DNA of 64,000 nucleotides from Adenophora triphylla var. japonica (GCA_022495995.1 JAFEMH010000523.1:62001-126000); one strand, 5' to 3'; counted from the first letter of the stretch, positions 47,199 through 57,857 are shown. The notes: generated by a model not told the origin, from the letters alone. Numbers and translations are program-made.

Positions 47199-47212
47199 CT
47201 CACTCCCCCTTA
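47199..47212 (-). other. Polypurine tract of the third element
   Basis: On the minus strand TAAGGGGGAGTGAG ends directly at the TG of the 3' LTR. It is the expected plus-strand primer site for this element and supports its reverse orientation. Confidence 0.75.
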
Positions 47213-47579
47213 AAGAAAATTCGTCCCGAATTTGGCTGTCGCTTACCCTAAGGATCAAATAGCAAAGGTTACCTTCCACACATTCTAACTTAACACTTTT
47301 CCACTAGATTTCTCAATGGTATAATTCCACTATACACTTTCTTAACCCGAGTACTCTAGGACTTCACTCCCCAATTAGTCTCTTCAACACTATGATTTTT
47401 CCAAGATTTTCCAATTTCATAAGTAATGTGATACTACAACTTAATATCCCGAGAATACTATACCATCATCACTAACCCGAAATTTCACGACCTCAAAGAA
47501 AGTATATTCAAATAAAGGTATTACATCTCATGTCTCCCAATACATTACGATATCACATTTAAACTTCAAATACTCGATA

Positions 47580-48090
47580 AGCTGCCCCAAATCGGTCTAT
47601 AAGTCGACTCACCAACATTTCCTAAAACTTCAAATGGATTAACAAACTTTGGCGCTAAATTACCTTTAGACCTTGCTTCCCCAATTTCATCCCAACAAAT
47701 TAGAGATCGATATTTTCTTTCCTAACAACGTCTCATACGGTTTTATCTTAATGTTAAAATGATAACTAATATTATACACACCCAACCACTGGTAATCATA
47801 TTTCCTATCGACTACAAAAATCCTTCAACTCTTAGGATCGGTAACCATCCCCGATAGAGAACTTCAAAAGATAAGATTCCGTTTAAATCACACAAACAAT
47901 TGTAACCGCTCTCGAACAATGATAAGAAATTTCCGCTCTATCTAAGTTAACTTCCTCGAAACATACGCTATCATTTCCCATTTTGCATAACACTACACCT
48001 TGATCTTCCTTTAATACACACTTAAAATTTCACAAGATTCTCACATCCACTAGGTAAGGTAAGAGTCAACCTATTTTCCATCACTAACAA
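47580..48090 (-). pseudogene. Decayed pol remnants: RNase H and integrase C-terminal end
   Basis: On the minus strand at about 48085-47941 the translation has RLT, LTLPSGCENL, then after a stop the MQNGK and, one frame over, IAYVSRKLT pieces typical of the gypsy RNase H start. At about 47745-47584 YETLLGKK, then CWDEIGEARSKG fused to NLAPKFVNPFEVLG are the end of the integrase core and its C-terminal 'SPRFIGPFEIL' motif, with the DNA normally between them missing. Stops, frameshifts and deletions are numerous; protease and most of RT are gone. These traces show that the ancestor was an autonomous Ty3/gypsy element. Confidence 0.7.
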
Positions 48091-48954
48091 TATGATTCAT
48101 CCTCATCACAACCTACACCATTTATACGCCCTTTAGATTCAACCAAAGTAATGACTTTACAATTCTTAAGGGTTCATTAAATTTCTTAGGTAGTACTTGC
48201 TAACTCAAAGATCACGGACTCAACCTCACAAGATCCTTGGCAACACCCGAGTTTAAGACTATAGAACCCAAAATTTGCAATCCTCTCGAGCTAACACTAG
48301 CTAAACTTTGCATATAAGGATTCTTCACAAGGAATAATTAACCCAATTCTCAATTTATTTTTACAATCTTCCCGAAACTTTAATTAACAAAGATATCATC
48401 GATTCTAATTACCCTAAAGCCATCAAAATAAGAATTACAATTCTGCTTATCCTACTCAGAACCAACACAACAAAATATACCAACGAAAGCACATTTAACA
48501 TTTACTCGCAACTAGCACATAAAATTTTTTTGGAAAAGACTCCCTAAGCAAGTCTAGCATATACCAATTACTCTTCACATCTTAATTCAAACTTTCGCCC
48601 TAAATATCCACATATAACCAGAATTTCACATTTAAGGTTCACCTATAACAAATACCAATATAAGCAGTTTAAGCATGGAAAAAGGAGACTCACTTATTAT
48701 GATAGTCTACCATTAAACAACAACTACTTAACCCTCCAGGTCAAGTATATCTAAGAATCGTAAAATAATAACTATACCATTTCAACTGGCAATACATGCT
48801 CAGCCATAACCACATCACCATCGTGGTAAACCGAAGAAGGTTCAAGGTATTCTCTCATAAGAGCAGAACCCTCCAACAACAAAACAACTTTTCAACAATG
48901 TATGTCACATATAAGCAAAATGTGATGCCAAACATAAATGATATGCAACAGGAT

Positions 48955-50082
48955 CTATAAAATATGACCCCTAACTTTTGAGACAGGGAATATACCTCTA
49001 GCGACCTCTGAGGGACCTATCTCTCCTGAAACCGAAACACCTACTCGACCATAGACCTTCTCTCTCGGCTCCCCTTCGATATCTCTCTTGGTACCACCTC
49101 TTTGTCGTCCACCTTGCTGACTGCTGCCTGAAGCTCGCTCCTGTTGAAACTTTGGACAATTCCTCCTAAAGTGTCCCATTCCTCCACACTTAATACACTT
49201 ACCTTGCTTACTCCAACAATGATCTTCGGTATGTCCAATCCTCTTGCAAAATTTACAATTCATCCCATACTGCTTGGATTTTGGCCTAGATAAAGAAGCT
49301 ACGACAAACTCTCCTCTCACACTTCCTGAAGTTAACGCCCTTGGCTGATCTCCAATCTCACCTTCCAATTTCCCACTATTTTCCTCAATATTTTTCTCAA
49401 TCTTATAAGCTCTCTCTAAGGCTGTCTGATAATTGGTGAAGCTATCAGTCCCAAATTTCTTCCTAAACTCAGTCCTCAAACCTTTTATAAACCTATGAAC
49501 TTTTTTCGCTTCATACGATACTAAATGAGGGCAACTTCTAGCTAATTCCTCAAACCTGATTACATACTGATTCACCGTCATGATCCCTTGTTCTAGTCCT
49601 AAGAATCCGATTTCCTTCTTGTCCCTTGTAACCATCGAAACGAAATAATCCTCGAAATGTTTGGTGAAATTATCCCAAGTCTGGGGCGTATGATCCCGCT
49701 CCCAACTTCCTTTCAATATTTGCCACCACTGATCAGCTAAACCTTCAAGTTTGAACACGGCATACCTAACTTTCTCCTTGTTGGGACTTTCTATAACCTC
49801 AAAAATCCTATTCATTTCTGCTAACCATTCTTCTGCCTTTAACGGGTTCGGACCTCCGTTAAAGCTCGGGGGGTTCATCTTCACAAATCTTTCCAATCCA
49901 TCACTTTGACATCCTTCATGATGATTAGGAACTGATCCTCTAGTCTCCATACCTTGTACAATTTCCTTGAATAATTTCATCATCTCTTCATTCTGAATTC
50001 CACCTATACCCATATCTACTTCCTTTCCTAGCACCTTTCGCTGATCATCCTTGCTTCCGGCCATTAGAACGAACTCCTGCAT
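48955..50082 (-). CDS. Gag polyprotein of the third element (open frame)
   Basis: Open from ATG at 50080-50082 to TAG at 48955-48957, 375 residues; a second ATG 18 bp on is also possible. The frame also extends upstream without ATG. It contains the retrotransposon gag domain (FVKMNPPSFNGGPNPLKAEE near residues 67-86, then W-rich YAVFKLEGLADQWW, the conserved FEDYFVSMV and a 'RFIKGLR' stretch near 200), a Lys/Glu linker, and two CCHC zinc knuckles: C-X2-C-X4-H-X4-C at about 276-289 (CKFCKRIGHTEDHC) and 296-309 (CIKCGGMGHFRRNC). It would form virus-like particles and bind element RNA. It is the only retroelement gene in the block without visible breaks, which suggests selection on Gag during recent mobility. 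The stop codon falls before any protease, so no Gag-Pol can be made. Confidence 0.85.
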   Translation of the reverse strand: MQEFVLMAGSKDDQRKVLGKEVDMGIGGIQNEEMMKLFKEIVQGMETRGSVPNHHEGCQSDGLERFVKMNPPSFNGGPNPLKAEEWLAEMNRIFEVIESPNKEKVRYAVFKLEGLADQWWQILKGSWERDHTPQTWDNFTKHFEDYFVSMVTRDKKEIGFLGLEQGIMTVNQYVIRFEELARSCPHLVSYEAKKVHRFIKGLRTEFRKKFGTDSFTNYQTALERAYKIEKNIEENSGKLEGEIGDQPRALTSGSVRGEFVVASLSRPKSKQYGMNCKFCKRIGHTEDHCWSKQGKCIKCGGMGHFRRNCPKFQQERASGSSQQGGRQRGGTKRDIEGEPREKVYGRVGVSVSGEIGPSEVARGIFPVSKVRGHIL

Positions 50083-50146
50083 TAAACACTCGGCGTTAAT
50101 TACCACACATTCCCACTTAGTCTAGACATCTACCCTTGACCTCTAA

Positions 50147-50164
50147 ACTAAGCTCTGATACCAA
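50147..50164 (-). other. Primer binding site of the third element (initiator Met type)
   Basis: On the minus strand TTGGTATCAGAGCTTAG starts one base after the 5' LTR. TGGTATCAGAGC is the standard plant tRNA-iMet primer site. Confidence 0.9.
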
Positions 50165-50165
50165 C

Positions 50166-52859
50166 TGTGAGCACCCCAACCCGGGACCTAACACGTGTCC
50201 CGAACTAAGGGAGCTCAAACCAAGACAAACCATCTAGATTTTTAAAACATTTATTTGCCTTTAAAGGAAAACTACTTTTCAAACTTCCAAGTAAGAATTA
50301 ATTAATAATATCTCTACTAAAAGGAGATCCAACTACAACTTTAACAATCCGAAATCTGATTAATTACACAAAACCCTGAATAACATTGTTTAATAAAAGT
50401 GTTTTCCAAACAAATTACAAAAGAGGAATACTAAATAAATACTCTTAAACAACCCACTCCTATACTTAACTTGTCAAGCCCCAAAAGTAAAAGTCCACAA
50501 TGAAATCCCCGGCCTCACTGGTTCGGGTCACCTGCCTCGGAATCTAAAACAGTAAAGGGAGAGGGGTGAGAATAAATCTCAATGAGCTATTATGATATGC
50601 AGCAAGATGCCATACAAGATGCAACATGTAGCATGGCAACACTTAACACATTAGGAAAGCGGTAAACACCTTACGTTACCTCATTTTACCTTTTCCCGTC
50701 TGAACAATAAGTCGTACAACGTGGGAGTAAAACTCCACTCTTTGGTGAATTGCCTCCAGCACATTCACCTCTTATAGGACTCATACCCCAGAGATCCATA
50801 TAAGAAAAGATATCTATGATATAGAGTATCCAACCATAACATCGTCCCTCCTTACAACGGTTGCAAATGTAACCGTAAAGGCTACTTATCACTCAAGCAT
50901 ACAGTTAGCACGGCCCCACCCCGTGGCCACAGAGTGGGGAAGGGTCACCGGTATGATGTACCTTCAATCACTTATTGAACAAATCAATAATTGATTGGCA
51001 TCCATCATACCCACCCGAACATAATACGCCCAAGCACATGATAGTTACTTGAGATAAATCCACAAAACGGGATAAACAATATAGCAACATGGTAAAATAT
51101 ACTCATGTTCAATCCAACATCATAATGCAACATTTAAGTAATACACTATGCATAGCATCATCAGTAAATATGAATGATAACAATTAAATCCACCAATGGG
51201 ATAGCAATAAACTCAACATGCCACATAATCCACAACTGGGATATCACACCACCATATAACACATAATCCACACATTGGGATGTCACATAACAACTTGCCA
51301 AATAGTCCATACTTAGGATATTAAGGTAACCATATAATTAATAATTCCACAACTTGGACACAATGCCACAAGTGATACCTACCCATTACCAATTAGCTCA
51401 ATAGTGAAACCTATGGCTTCTACACCATTGCAACTATTCACTAAAGATAGGGAGTGAGGCTACTATATATCATAAACCACTCTTACATAGTCATTATACG
51501 ACCTCGAATAACATTTATTAAAGTTCAAGTTCTATTTCCCAAATTGGAACTATTTTGGTGAAGTCACAAATCAAACCTATCAACCATTTTCGGGGCAATA
51601 TTTAAACTACTTCCACAATTCCATTTTGATCACTTAAGATGTCATTGAGTAGCCAAAGTATTCTACTTTAATCTAGGTTAAAGAGATTTCATTTTGGTTC
51701 TAATTTGATTAGGTTTAAACAGCTTCAAAGTTGACCCAATGTCACCAGGCCAGGGCACGACTCGTGCCCCAGGGCACGACTCGTGCCCCTTTGGCCTTCC
51801 CCAGAAACAGGCGTCCCCACAAGGCACGACTTCCCTTTAATCCTTGTCACGACTCGTCCCCATCCAAGGCACGACTCGTGCCACAGGGCACGACTCGTGC
51901 CCTGAACCTTAACTCGAACAAGGCTGGAAATACCTATGTAGCTATACCAATTTATCCCAACCCAAGTTTCCTCTATTTTGTGAACATAAAAAGGTTTACT
52001 AACTTCATCCTTATCATTATAGATCATTTAAATCTCCCAAAATAACATCAACCTAGGTTACTCACTCTTGGATTTACTACTCATTCAACCATCACAATAT
52101 CACATTTCACACTTAGTTTCTAAATCTTGTTCAATCCACATTCTTACATTCTTAATCAACCTTTATGAACAATACTATCATTCTAAGGCATTAAACAATC
52201 ATTTAATAACAATAACAACATCAAATCATTGATGAGCATACAAAGAAAGGAAGTCATAATAACTCACTTGGATTTGCAAAGGAATGTGGATCTTTCTAGC
52301 TAGATGAGTTCCCCAAGATGAACCCACTTCAAGGATGCTCTAAGACTTGATTTTTGGTGAAGAAATGTTCTTGACTTCAAAGCTTCATGCTTGGGCTTCC
52401 ATGGGAGCTCTCTAGTTTCTCTAGGAAGAAGAAGTAAAAATGAAGGAGGAGGAAGAAGTGTGAGGAGGGTAATGGAGAGGGAGGAGGGGCCGGCTAGAGG
52501 GAGGCAAGGGGGAGAGGAGAGGGGTGACACTTGGCATGGCATGGGAAAGTAAGGGATTTTGGCCCCCCACCAAGAATAACCAAGGCTTTCCCCTACCCAA
52601 ATAAAATAAAACTTATCCCATTAATTCATCCTACTCATTTATCCTCCCCACATTATTTATCATTTTTCCATTTTTATTATTTTCCTTAGTTTCTTTATTA
52701 AATGTCCAATAAATTCTTATAAGATTCTAAATTTACTTTTCACCCAATTTATCTTAATTTAAGAATTTAATGACATAATTGAACACATAAAATAAATATA
52801 AATATTAAAAGCATCTAGTATAATATTAAAAATAAATGCCTAGGGTTGGGGTCGTTACA
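50166..52859 (-). repeat. 5' LTR of the third element
   Basis: 2,694 bp, same length as its partner and about 99% alike by eye. The differences include small compensating indels (for example near 50785, 50867 and 51800-51815). Confidence 0.9.
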
Positions 52860-52864
52860 ATACT

Positions 52865-53060
52865 CCTGAACTAAACCTCGACTTAGAATCATACTCCTGA
52901 ACTAAGTCCCCATTTAGGTTCATACTCCTGAACAAAACCTCGACTTGGAATCATACTCCTGAACTAAGTCCCCATTTAGGTTCATACTCCTGAACTAAAC
53001 CTCGACTTAGAATCATACCCCTGAGCTAAGTCCCCATTTAGGTTCATACTCCTGAACTAA
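52865..53060. repeat. 31-bp repeat array, alternating two variants
   Basis: Units of 31 bp starting ACTCCTGAACTAA alternate between ...ACCTCGACTTAGAATCAT and ...GTCCCCATTTAGGTTCAT, giving a 62-bp higher-order unit. The left end of the same array is at 44440-44504, before the third element. Confidence 0.9.
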
Positions 53061-53218
53061 ACTCCAACAAAGGCTAACAAAACCCCCAGCGAAGTTAACG
53101 GAATCCCGTTTCTTTTCCCATTATCATCCATTTCCTCGGCAGCAAACATAAGACCGATCCCTTCAAATGAAGTCCACCAATAGACCATCTATCCCAAACC
53201 ATCAAAGGGAAAACATTT

Positions 53219-53345
53219 TAAATCAAGGTTCGAGGCACCTAAGATGCCATCTCCAAGGTTCGAGGCACCTAAGACGCCATCATGAAGGTTCGAGGCACTT
53301 AAGACGCCATCATTAAGGTTTGAGGCACCTAAAACGCTATCACAC
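53219..53345. repeat. 30-bp minisatellite, four copies
   Basis: AAGGTTCGAGGCACCTAAGA followed by CGCCATCATG. It is the reverse complement of the array at 22961-23180, in the same relative place of the related element. Confidence 0.85.
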
Positions 53346-53399
53346 ACAACACGAGGAAAGCGATAAATCGCAATCATCCCCTAATTCGACAAACCGAAG

Positions 53400-54548
53400 T
53401 CATTACCAGGGCGACTTCCCCAAAATATTCAAGTCATAGGGTGACTTCCCAAAAATAGTCAGATCACAGGGCGACTTCCCCAAAATAGTCAAGTCATAGG
53501 GTGACTTCCGAAAAATAGTCAGATCACAGGGCGACTTCCCCAGAATAGTCAGATCATAGGGCGACTTCCCAAAAATAGTCAGACCTTAGGGTGACTTCCC
53601 AAAAATAGTCAGATCTTAGGGTGACTTCCCAAAAATAGTCTGATCATAGGGTGACTTCCCAAAAATAGTCAGATCTTAGGGTGACTTCCCTAAAATAGTC
53701 AGATCATAGGGCGACTTCCCAAAAATAGTCAGATCATAGGGTGACTTCCCCAAAATAGTCAAACCACAGGGCGACTTCCCCAAAATAGTCAAGTCATAGG
53801 GTGACTTCCCAAAAATAGTCAGATCATAGGGCGACTTCCCCAAAAATAGTCAAACCATAGGGCGACTTCCCCAAAATAGTCAAACCATAGGGCGACTTCC
53901 CAAAAATAGTCAAATCATAGGGCGACTTCCCAAAAATAGTCAAATCATAGGGCGACTTCCCAAAAATAGTCAAATCATAGGGCGACTTTCCAAAAATAGT
54001 CAGATCACAGGGTGACATCCCAAAAATAGTCAGATCTTAGGGTGGCTTCCCAAAAATAGTCAGATCTTAGGGTGACTTCCCAAAAATAGTCAGATCTTAG
54101 GGCGACTTCCCCAAAATAGTCAAAACAATAGGGCGACGTCCCCAAAATAGTCAAAACCTTAGGGCGACTTCCCAAAAATAGTCAAATCATAGGGCGGCTT
54201 CCCAAAAATAGTCAAATCATAGGGCGACTTCCCAAAAATAGTCAAATTATAGGGCGACTTCCCAAAAATAGTCAAATCATAGGGCGACTTCCCAAAAATA
54301 GTCAGATCACAGGGTGACATCCCAAAAATAGTCAGATCTTAGGGTGGCTTCCCAAAAATAGTCAGATCTTAGGGTGACTTCCCAAAAATAATCAGATCTT
54401 AGGGCGACTTCCCCAAAATAGTCAAAACAATAGGGCGACGTCCCCAAAATAGTCAAAACCTTAGGGCGACTTCCCAAAAATAGTCAAATCATAGGGCGGC
54501 TTCCCAAAAATAGTCAAATCTTAGGGCGACTTCCCTAAAATAGTCATT
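53400..54548. repeat. 30-bp minisatellite, about 38 copies, with 302-bp higher-order duplication
   Basis: Unit GGGCGACTTCCCAAAAATAG followed by TCAAATCATA. Ten-unit blocks starting at CAGATCACAGGGTGACATCC (54001 and 54303) repeat in the same order of variants, showing a recent 302-bp segmental duplication within the array. A minus-strand frame reads repeated SPYDLTIFGK, a product of the repeat. Confidence 0.95.
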
Positions 54549-54689
54549 CCAGGGTCAAAGACCCGAACTACGACTGGCTTGATTCCCATTCGGGATACGT
54601 AGGTAGCCTATCGCTAGGTTCAGCCACTCGATCACTTGATCATCCTGTCGAATATGGAGCCTTACTCTTATCGACAACCCCGCTTCCTT

Positions 54690-54715
54690 CGAAAGCGCCG
54701 TCGCCGAGGGGCTAC
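54690..54715 (+). other. 3' end of internal region with polypurine-like GAGGGG
   Basis: GCCGTCGCCGAGGGGCTAC leads directly into the LTR. The inverted copy (GTAGCCCCTCGGCGACGGC, 22615-22633) sits at the same place beside the reverse element's 3' LTR. GAGGGG is a short candidate polypurine tract. Confidence 0.55.
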
Positions 54716-56619
54716 TGTAAGTGCTCCAATTTGAGTTGTTAGAATTTTCGTTAGAAAATTAACGAAAGTTTTAACATTTCTAACATTTCTAACATTCCTA
54801 ACATTCCTAACAAAGTGAGGGTAGATTAGGGATTGCCATTTAAAGATAAACCATGGAAAGGAATCAAAAAAGCAAAAGAAATTGGAAAAATCCGAATTGG
54901 GCAAGTTGAAAATCATAAACTGCTGGATTTTTGAATTTTATTCTTCCTATCCAAAGCCTGGAGCTGCATTTAATGAACAGTGCACGTTTACAACCCAATC
55001 CGCGCGGACATGTTTGACATTTCCAGAGGCCTATAAATTAAACCCTCCTCTCTCAGTTTACACAACACAATTGGCTCATAGAAGCTGTATTCTGGCGAAA
55101 AATAGGGAGAAAACAGTGGGAATTCACTAGAATTGCCACCATTTTCTCTTCAATCTTTCCCAACCCCACTCACTCAAAATACTTTCAAAACACTCTCATA
55201 CATACATCAATCCAAGCTCAAATCACCCCTTAGGAGGAGGATTAGAGAGAAAACATAGAGGACTTAAGTGTTATCTACTTGTTTTCTCTTTGACCAACTC
55301 TATCATCACACCCTAAACACATTCAAGCCGTGAATCCACCCAAACACAAATCCAAACACCAAATCTTGATACTCCTCAAGTCAAACACCAAATCTTGATA
55401 CTCCTCAAGTCAAATTCCAAGCCTAGGGAGATAGGGTGTCACCATTGGTAAAGCCCTCCTTCTTTAAACCCTAAAATTCCCTTTTAACTTCTTGTTCATC
55501 TTGTTCTTCTTACTTTGATTTACTTTATGTCTAGTTTAACTTGAAGTCTTGACCTAAGATGGTCATCTTGAAGTTCATCTTCATGAATGACCATCTCAAA
55601 TGGTCCACATTTTAAATCTCTAGTTGATTTTTCTCTTTAATTTCATCTCTACAAAATTCCCCTTCCCAAACAAATGAAATGCTTAAGTCCTAATGTACCC
55701 CAAGGATGGTTTGATATAGTAGATCACCACTAAAATGTCTAGTGACTACTAATCAAAACCTAGGGAAATGGGGACAAGCATGGATGCAAAACCCCCTTTT
55801 AAATCACATTTCCTTCTTGAGAATGTTGCTGTCCAGTAGCATTTCTCTAAGACCTCTGTCCATGGTCTAATTTTTTGGACACAGATAAACTTGGAATTTG
55901 GTGTTGACTACAAAATACTTTTTGTAGCCAACATCCAGAGCTTTCCATACATATTTTTACTTTATTTTTTTCGTGAGTAAAACTCCCTTTTTCAAATTTT
56001 CCTTTAAAGGTCAGTTCATCAGTCTCTGGAAATCCAGATTTCACATCTGAGATTTCCAGAAAGTTTTGGTCCCTCAAATCATCTCCAAAATGAAAAGTTA
56101 TTTTACAGAAACCTTATTTAAGGTGTTTTGAACATTTTTCATTCTTGGACTTTTCCCATATTCTGGAGTTTTCAAGCCCTAAAGTCCATTTCAAAATTAA
56201 GTGTCCACTGCCTTTTTCATTCTGGCAGAAATGGTTTCCAACTTCCAAAAATCTTTTGAGTACCAAAATTCAACCCAAAAATCATGGGATCTGTCCAAAG
56301 TCTAATAAAGAATTCCCAATTTTTACTTTCCTCAGTTTCAACTTATTTTGGCCAAAGTAACACACACACACACACAAACAAATGATTTTGAATGTTTGGA
56401 AGACTCGTTTTACGAGGCATTCCGGGTGCACACTAACGTCCTTCCCGGCGTGTAACGTGACCTCCGAACCCAAATTTCTAATCTCGGGCATTTTTCAAAG
56501 TTTTGGCCCTTAAAACAAAAATGGCGTGGCGACTCCGGTCTTTTTCCGATTGGTTTTTCAAAGAAACAAAAATTTCAAAGTTAAAACCCTTTCGGGAAAA
56601 TTTTGGCGGGTACATCACA
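54716..56619 (+). repeat. 3' LTR, outer Tat/Ogre-type element (right copy)
   Basis: 1,904 bp, TGTAAGTGCTCC to GGGTACATCACA. It has the TTTCTAACA minisatellite (54765-54810), TCCGCGCGGA at 54999-55008 and CTATAAAT at 55031-55038 with 22 bp between. No PBS follows, and it is preceded by the polypurine-like end, so it is a 3' LTR. Confidence 0.9.
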
Positions 56620-57400
56620 ATACCTCCTGTCAATAAGTTTCCGGTGTTGTTTTTGGTGAAAGCGCGAGAGTTCAAGAATGTCTTGTTGAAATTGATACTC
56701 TCGGGAAACAATTTCTCCATTGTAATGCTCCATGTTGCCTTAAATTGGGGCTGCTGGGATTTTTCACCTATTAATATTGTGAATAATTGTAAATTGTTAA
56801 TATTTAAAATTAGGTTTAGAATTGGGGTTGGCTTCATAGTATCAACAAATCTTGAGCTCTAGTTCAAACTAAACTAAAGGATAATGATGTCCCTACCTAA
56901 CCACTTACGCCCCTAGATATAACTTTATACAAATTAATTGTCATATAGGTTTCAAATTTTACAATTCTTTAGCAATATAATTATTAAGCAAACAGTATAT
57001 GCTTTCAACCAGCTTTAATCCAGCATGAAACCTAATTAAGCCAGAACATTTACTAATTTATTTTTATCACTTGTTATAGCAATATAATTATTGTGCACTT
57101 TATTAATATATGTTTCAGACAGCTTAGTTGGTTAGGTAGTTGAAATTCAACACTTGTTGACCTGGAATCAATACATACTCTATCCTTTAAGTGCCTGTTT
57201 GATAAACCTATCACATCCCGAAATGCACGATTATATGAAATGCAAATATCACTTTGTCTACTTGCTTTATAATCGAAAATAAAGAAATTTCAGCTTTTGG
57301 ATAGACCTAAATTATTACTATTGTGAATAATTTTAAATATTAATATTTAATTCTTTGTTGTAAAATATATAATTTTACAATGATGAATTAAATTAACATT
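56620..57400. other. Unique flanking DNA right of the retrotransposon block
   Basis: No gene recognised. A weak tRNA-like stretch (TTAGTTGGTTAGGTAG...ACCTGGAATCAATAC, about 57122-57175) may be part of a SINE; boxes are imperfect. Confidence 0.35.
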
Positions 57401-57616
57401 TATAAACAAGATGAAAGTCTTTCTCATCCACAACTATCAAAACCCTATCCAATCTTTGACCAAGAAAGACAGAGCAAACAAGTTCTCGATTGTCTGAGCA
57501 AAAGATTTTCTGTTTAATAAGAAATTTTTCCAGTTTCACTGTCCTCTTCTCTCTAAGGATCTCAAACATCACGGCCATGTTTGTGACGGTTGTTTTACTC
57601 TTCACCGGTGTTATAC
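57401..57616 (-). pseudogene. NSE4 fragment, left arm (antisense on plus)
   Basis: Translated on minus, VTNMAVMFEILREKRTVKLE and then DNRELVCSVF-type sequence in a shifted frame correspond to the C-terminal domain of NSE4, the kleisin subunit of the SMC5/6 complex. The segment before NMAVMF has an in-frame stop and a 2-bp indel relative to the right arm. DNA corresponding to LSFLVKD is better kept here than in the right arm. Confidence 0.75.
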
Positions 57617-57641
57617 GATCATAAGTAAAAACAAGGTAACA

Positions 57642-57857
57642 GTATAACACCAGTGAAGAGAAAACAGACACTGTCACAAACATGGCTGTGATGTTTGAGA
57701 TCCTTAGAGAGAAGAGGACAGTGAAACTGGAAAAACTCTTATTAAACAGAAAATCCTTTGCTCAAACAGTGGAGAATTTGTTTGCTCTGTCTTTCGAAAT
57801 GAAAGATGGACAAATTTTGATAGTTGTGGATGAGAAAGGCTCTCATCTTATTTATAT
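57642..57857 (+). pseudogene. NSE4 fragment, right arm (sense on plus)
   Basis: Reads EEKTDTVTNMAVMFEILR, then KRTVKLEKLLLNRKSFAQTV and ENLFALSF, and VVDEKGSHLI. These are the conserved blocks of the plant NSE4 C-terminal domain (NMxxMF, SFAQTVENLFALSFLVKDG). About 70 residues of a ~400-residue protein, without start or splice context; the frame runs to TAA at 57868-57870 just beyond the arm. Confidence 0.8.

Larger units (their letters stand above)
44505..52859 (-). mobile_element. Non-autonomous Ty3/gypsy element with open gag and decayed pol
   Basis: 8,355 bp with two LTRs of 2,694 bp each, TG...CA ends, perfect 5-bp target duplication and reverse orientation (PBS by the right LTR, polypurine tract by the left). 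The internal part is only 2,967 bp. Gag is open; the rest is a compressed, stop-ridden remnant of pol (RNase H and integrase-end traces). The LTRs differ by roughly 1% by eye, so insertion is recent. LTR start TGTAACGACCCC (minus), iMet PBS and two-knuckle gag suggest a chromovirus such as Tekay/Del; the lineage is inference. It must have used pol proteins from another element. Confidence 0.85.
44500..52864. repeat. ATACT target duplication flanking the third element
   Basis: ATACT occurs directly before the left LTR (44500-44504) and directly after the right LTR (52860-52864). The target is a 31-bp repeat array (CTCCTGAACTAA units), which continues uninterrupted on both sides. This proves a clean insertion by integrase. 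Confidence 0.9.
15867..56619 (+). mobile_element. Composite block of nested LTR retrotransposons
   Basis: The block is bounded by two LTRs of the same family in the same orientation: 15867-17731, followed by a PBS, and 54716-56619, preceded by a polypurine-like end. Both begin TGTAAGT and end ACATCACA. Inside it a reverse-oriented relative (20876-39553) separates two gag pieces. The gag left of it stops at 20875 and the gag right of it starts again about 400 bp upstream in the same coding region, with clearly different sequence. The outer LTRs are flanked by ATATT and ATACC, which do not match. The left and right outer parts therefore come from two related copies joined by recombination, or the assembly is chimeric. 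A third element (44505-52859) inserted cleanly in the right part. Confidence 0.7.
57401..57857. repeat. Long inverted repeat (216-bp arms, 25-nt loop) made of NSE4 coding sequence
   Basis: Arms 57401-57616 and 57642-57857 are inverted copies, about 88% identical by eye, with one perfect stretch of 48 bp (right arm 57688-57735). The loop is 57617-57641. Both arms carry the same segment of an NSE4-like gene and end at matching points, so the structure came from one inverted duplication of a gene fragment. RNA from either strand would fold into a long hairpin suitable for Dicer-like processing. Both arms have lost coding capacity (stop or indel before the conserved block in the left arm; truncation in both). 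Confidence 0.85.

Noticed and set aside
53824..54018. Minus-strand frame with repeated SPYDLTIFGK
   Set aside because: A direct translation of the 30-bp minisatellite; the unit length is a multiple of three, so any frame without a stop stays open.
57122..57175. tRNA-like stretch
   Set aside because: A- and B-box-like sequences are imperfect and no cloverleaf with an acceptor stem can be drawn; at best a SINE relic.
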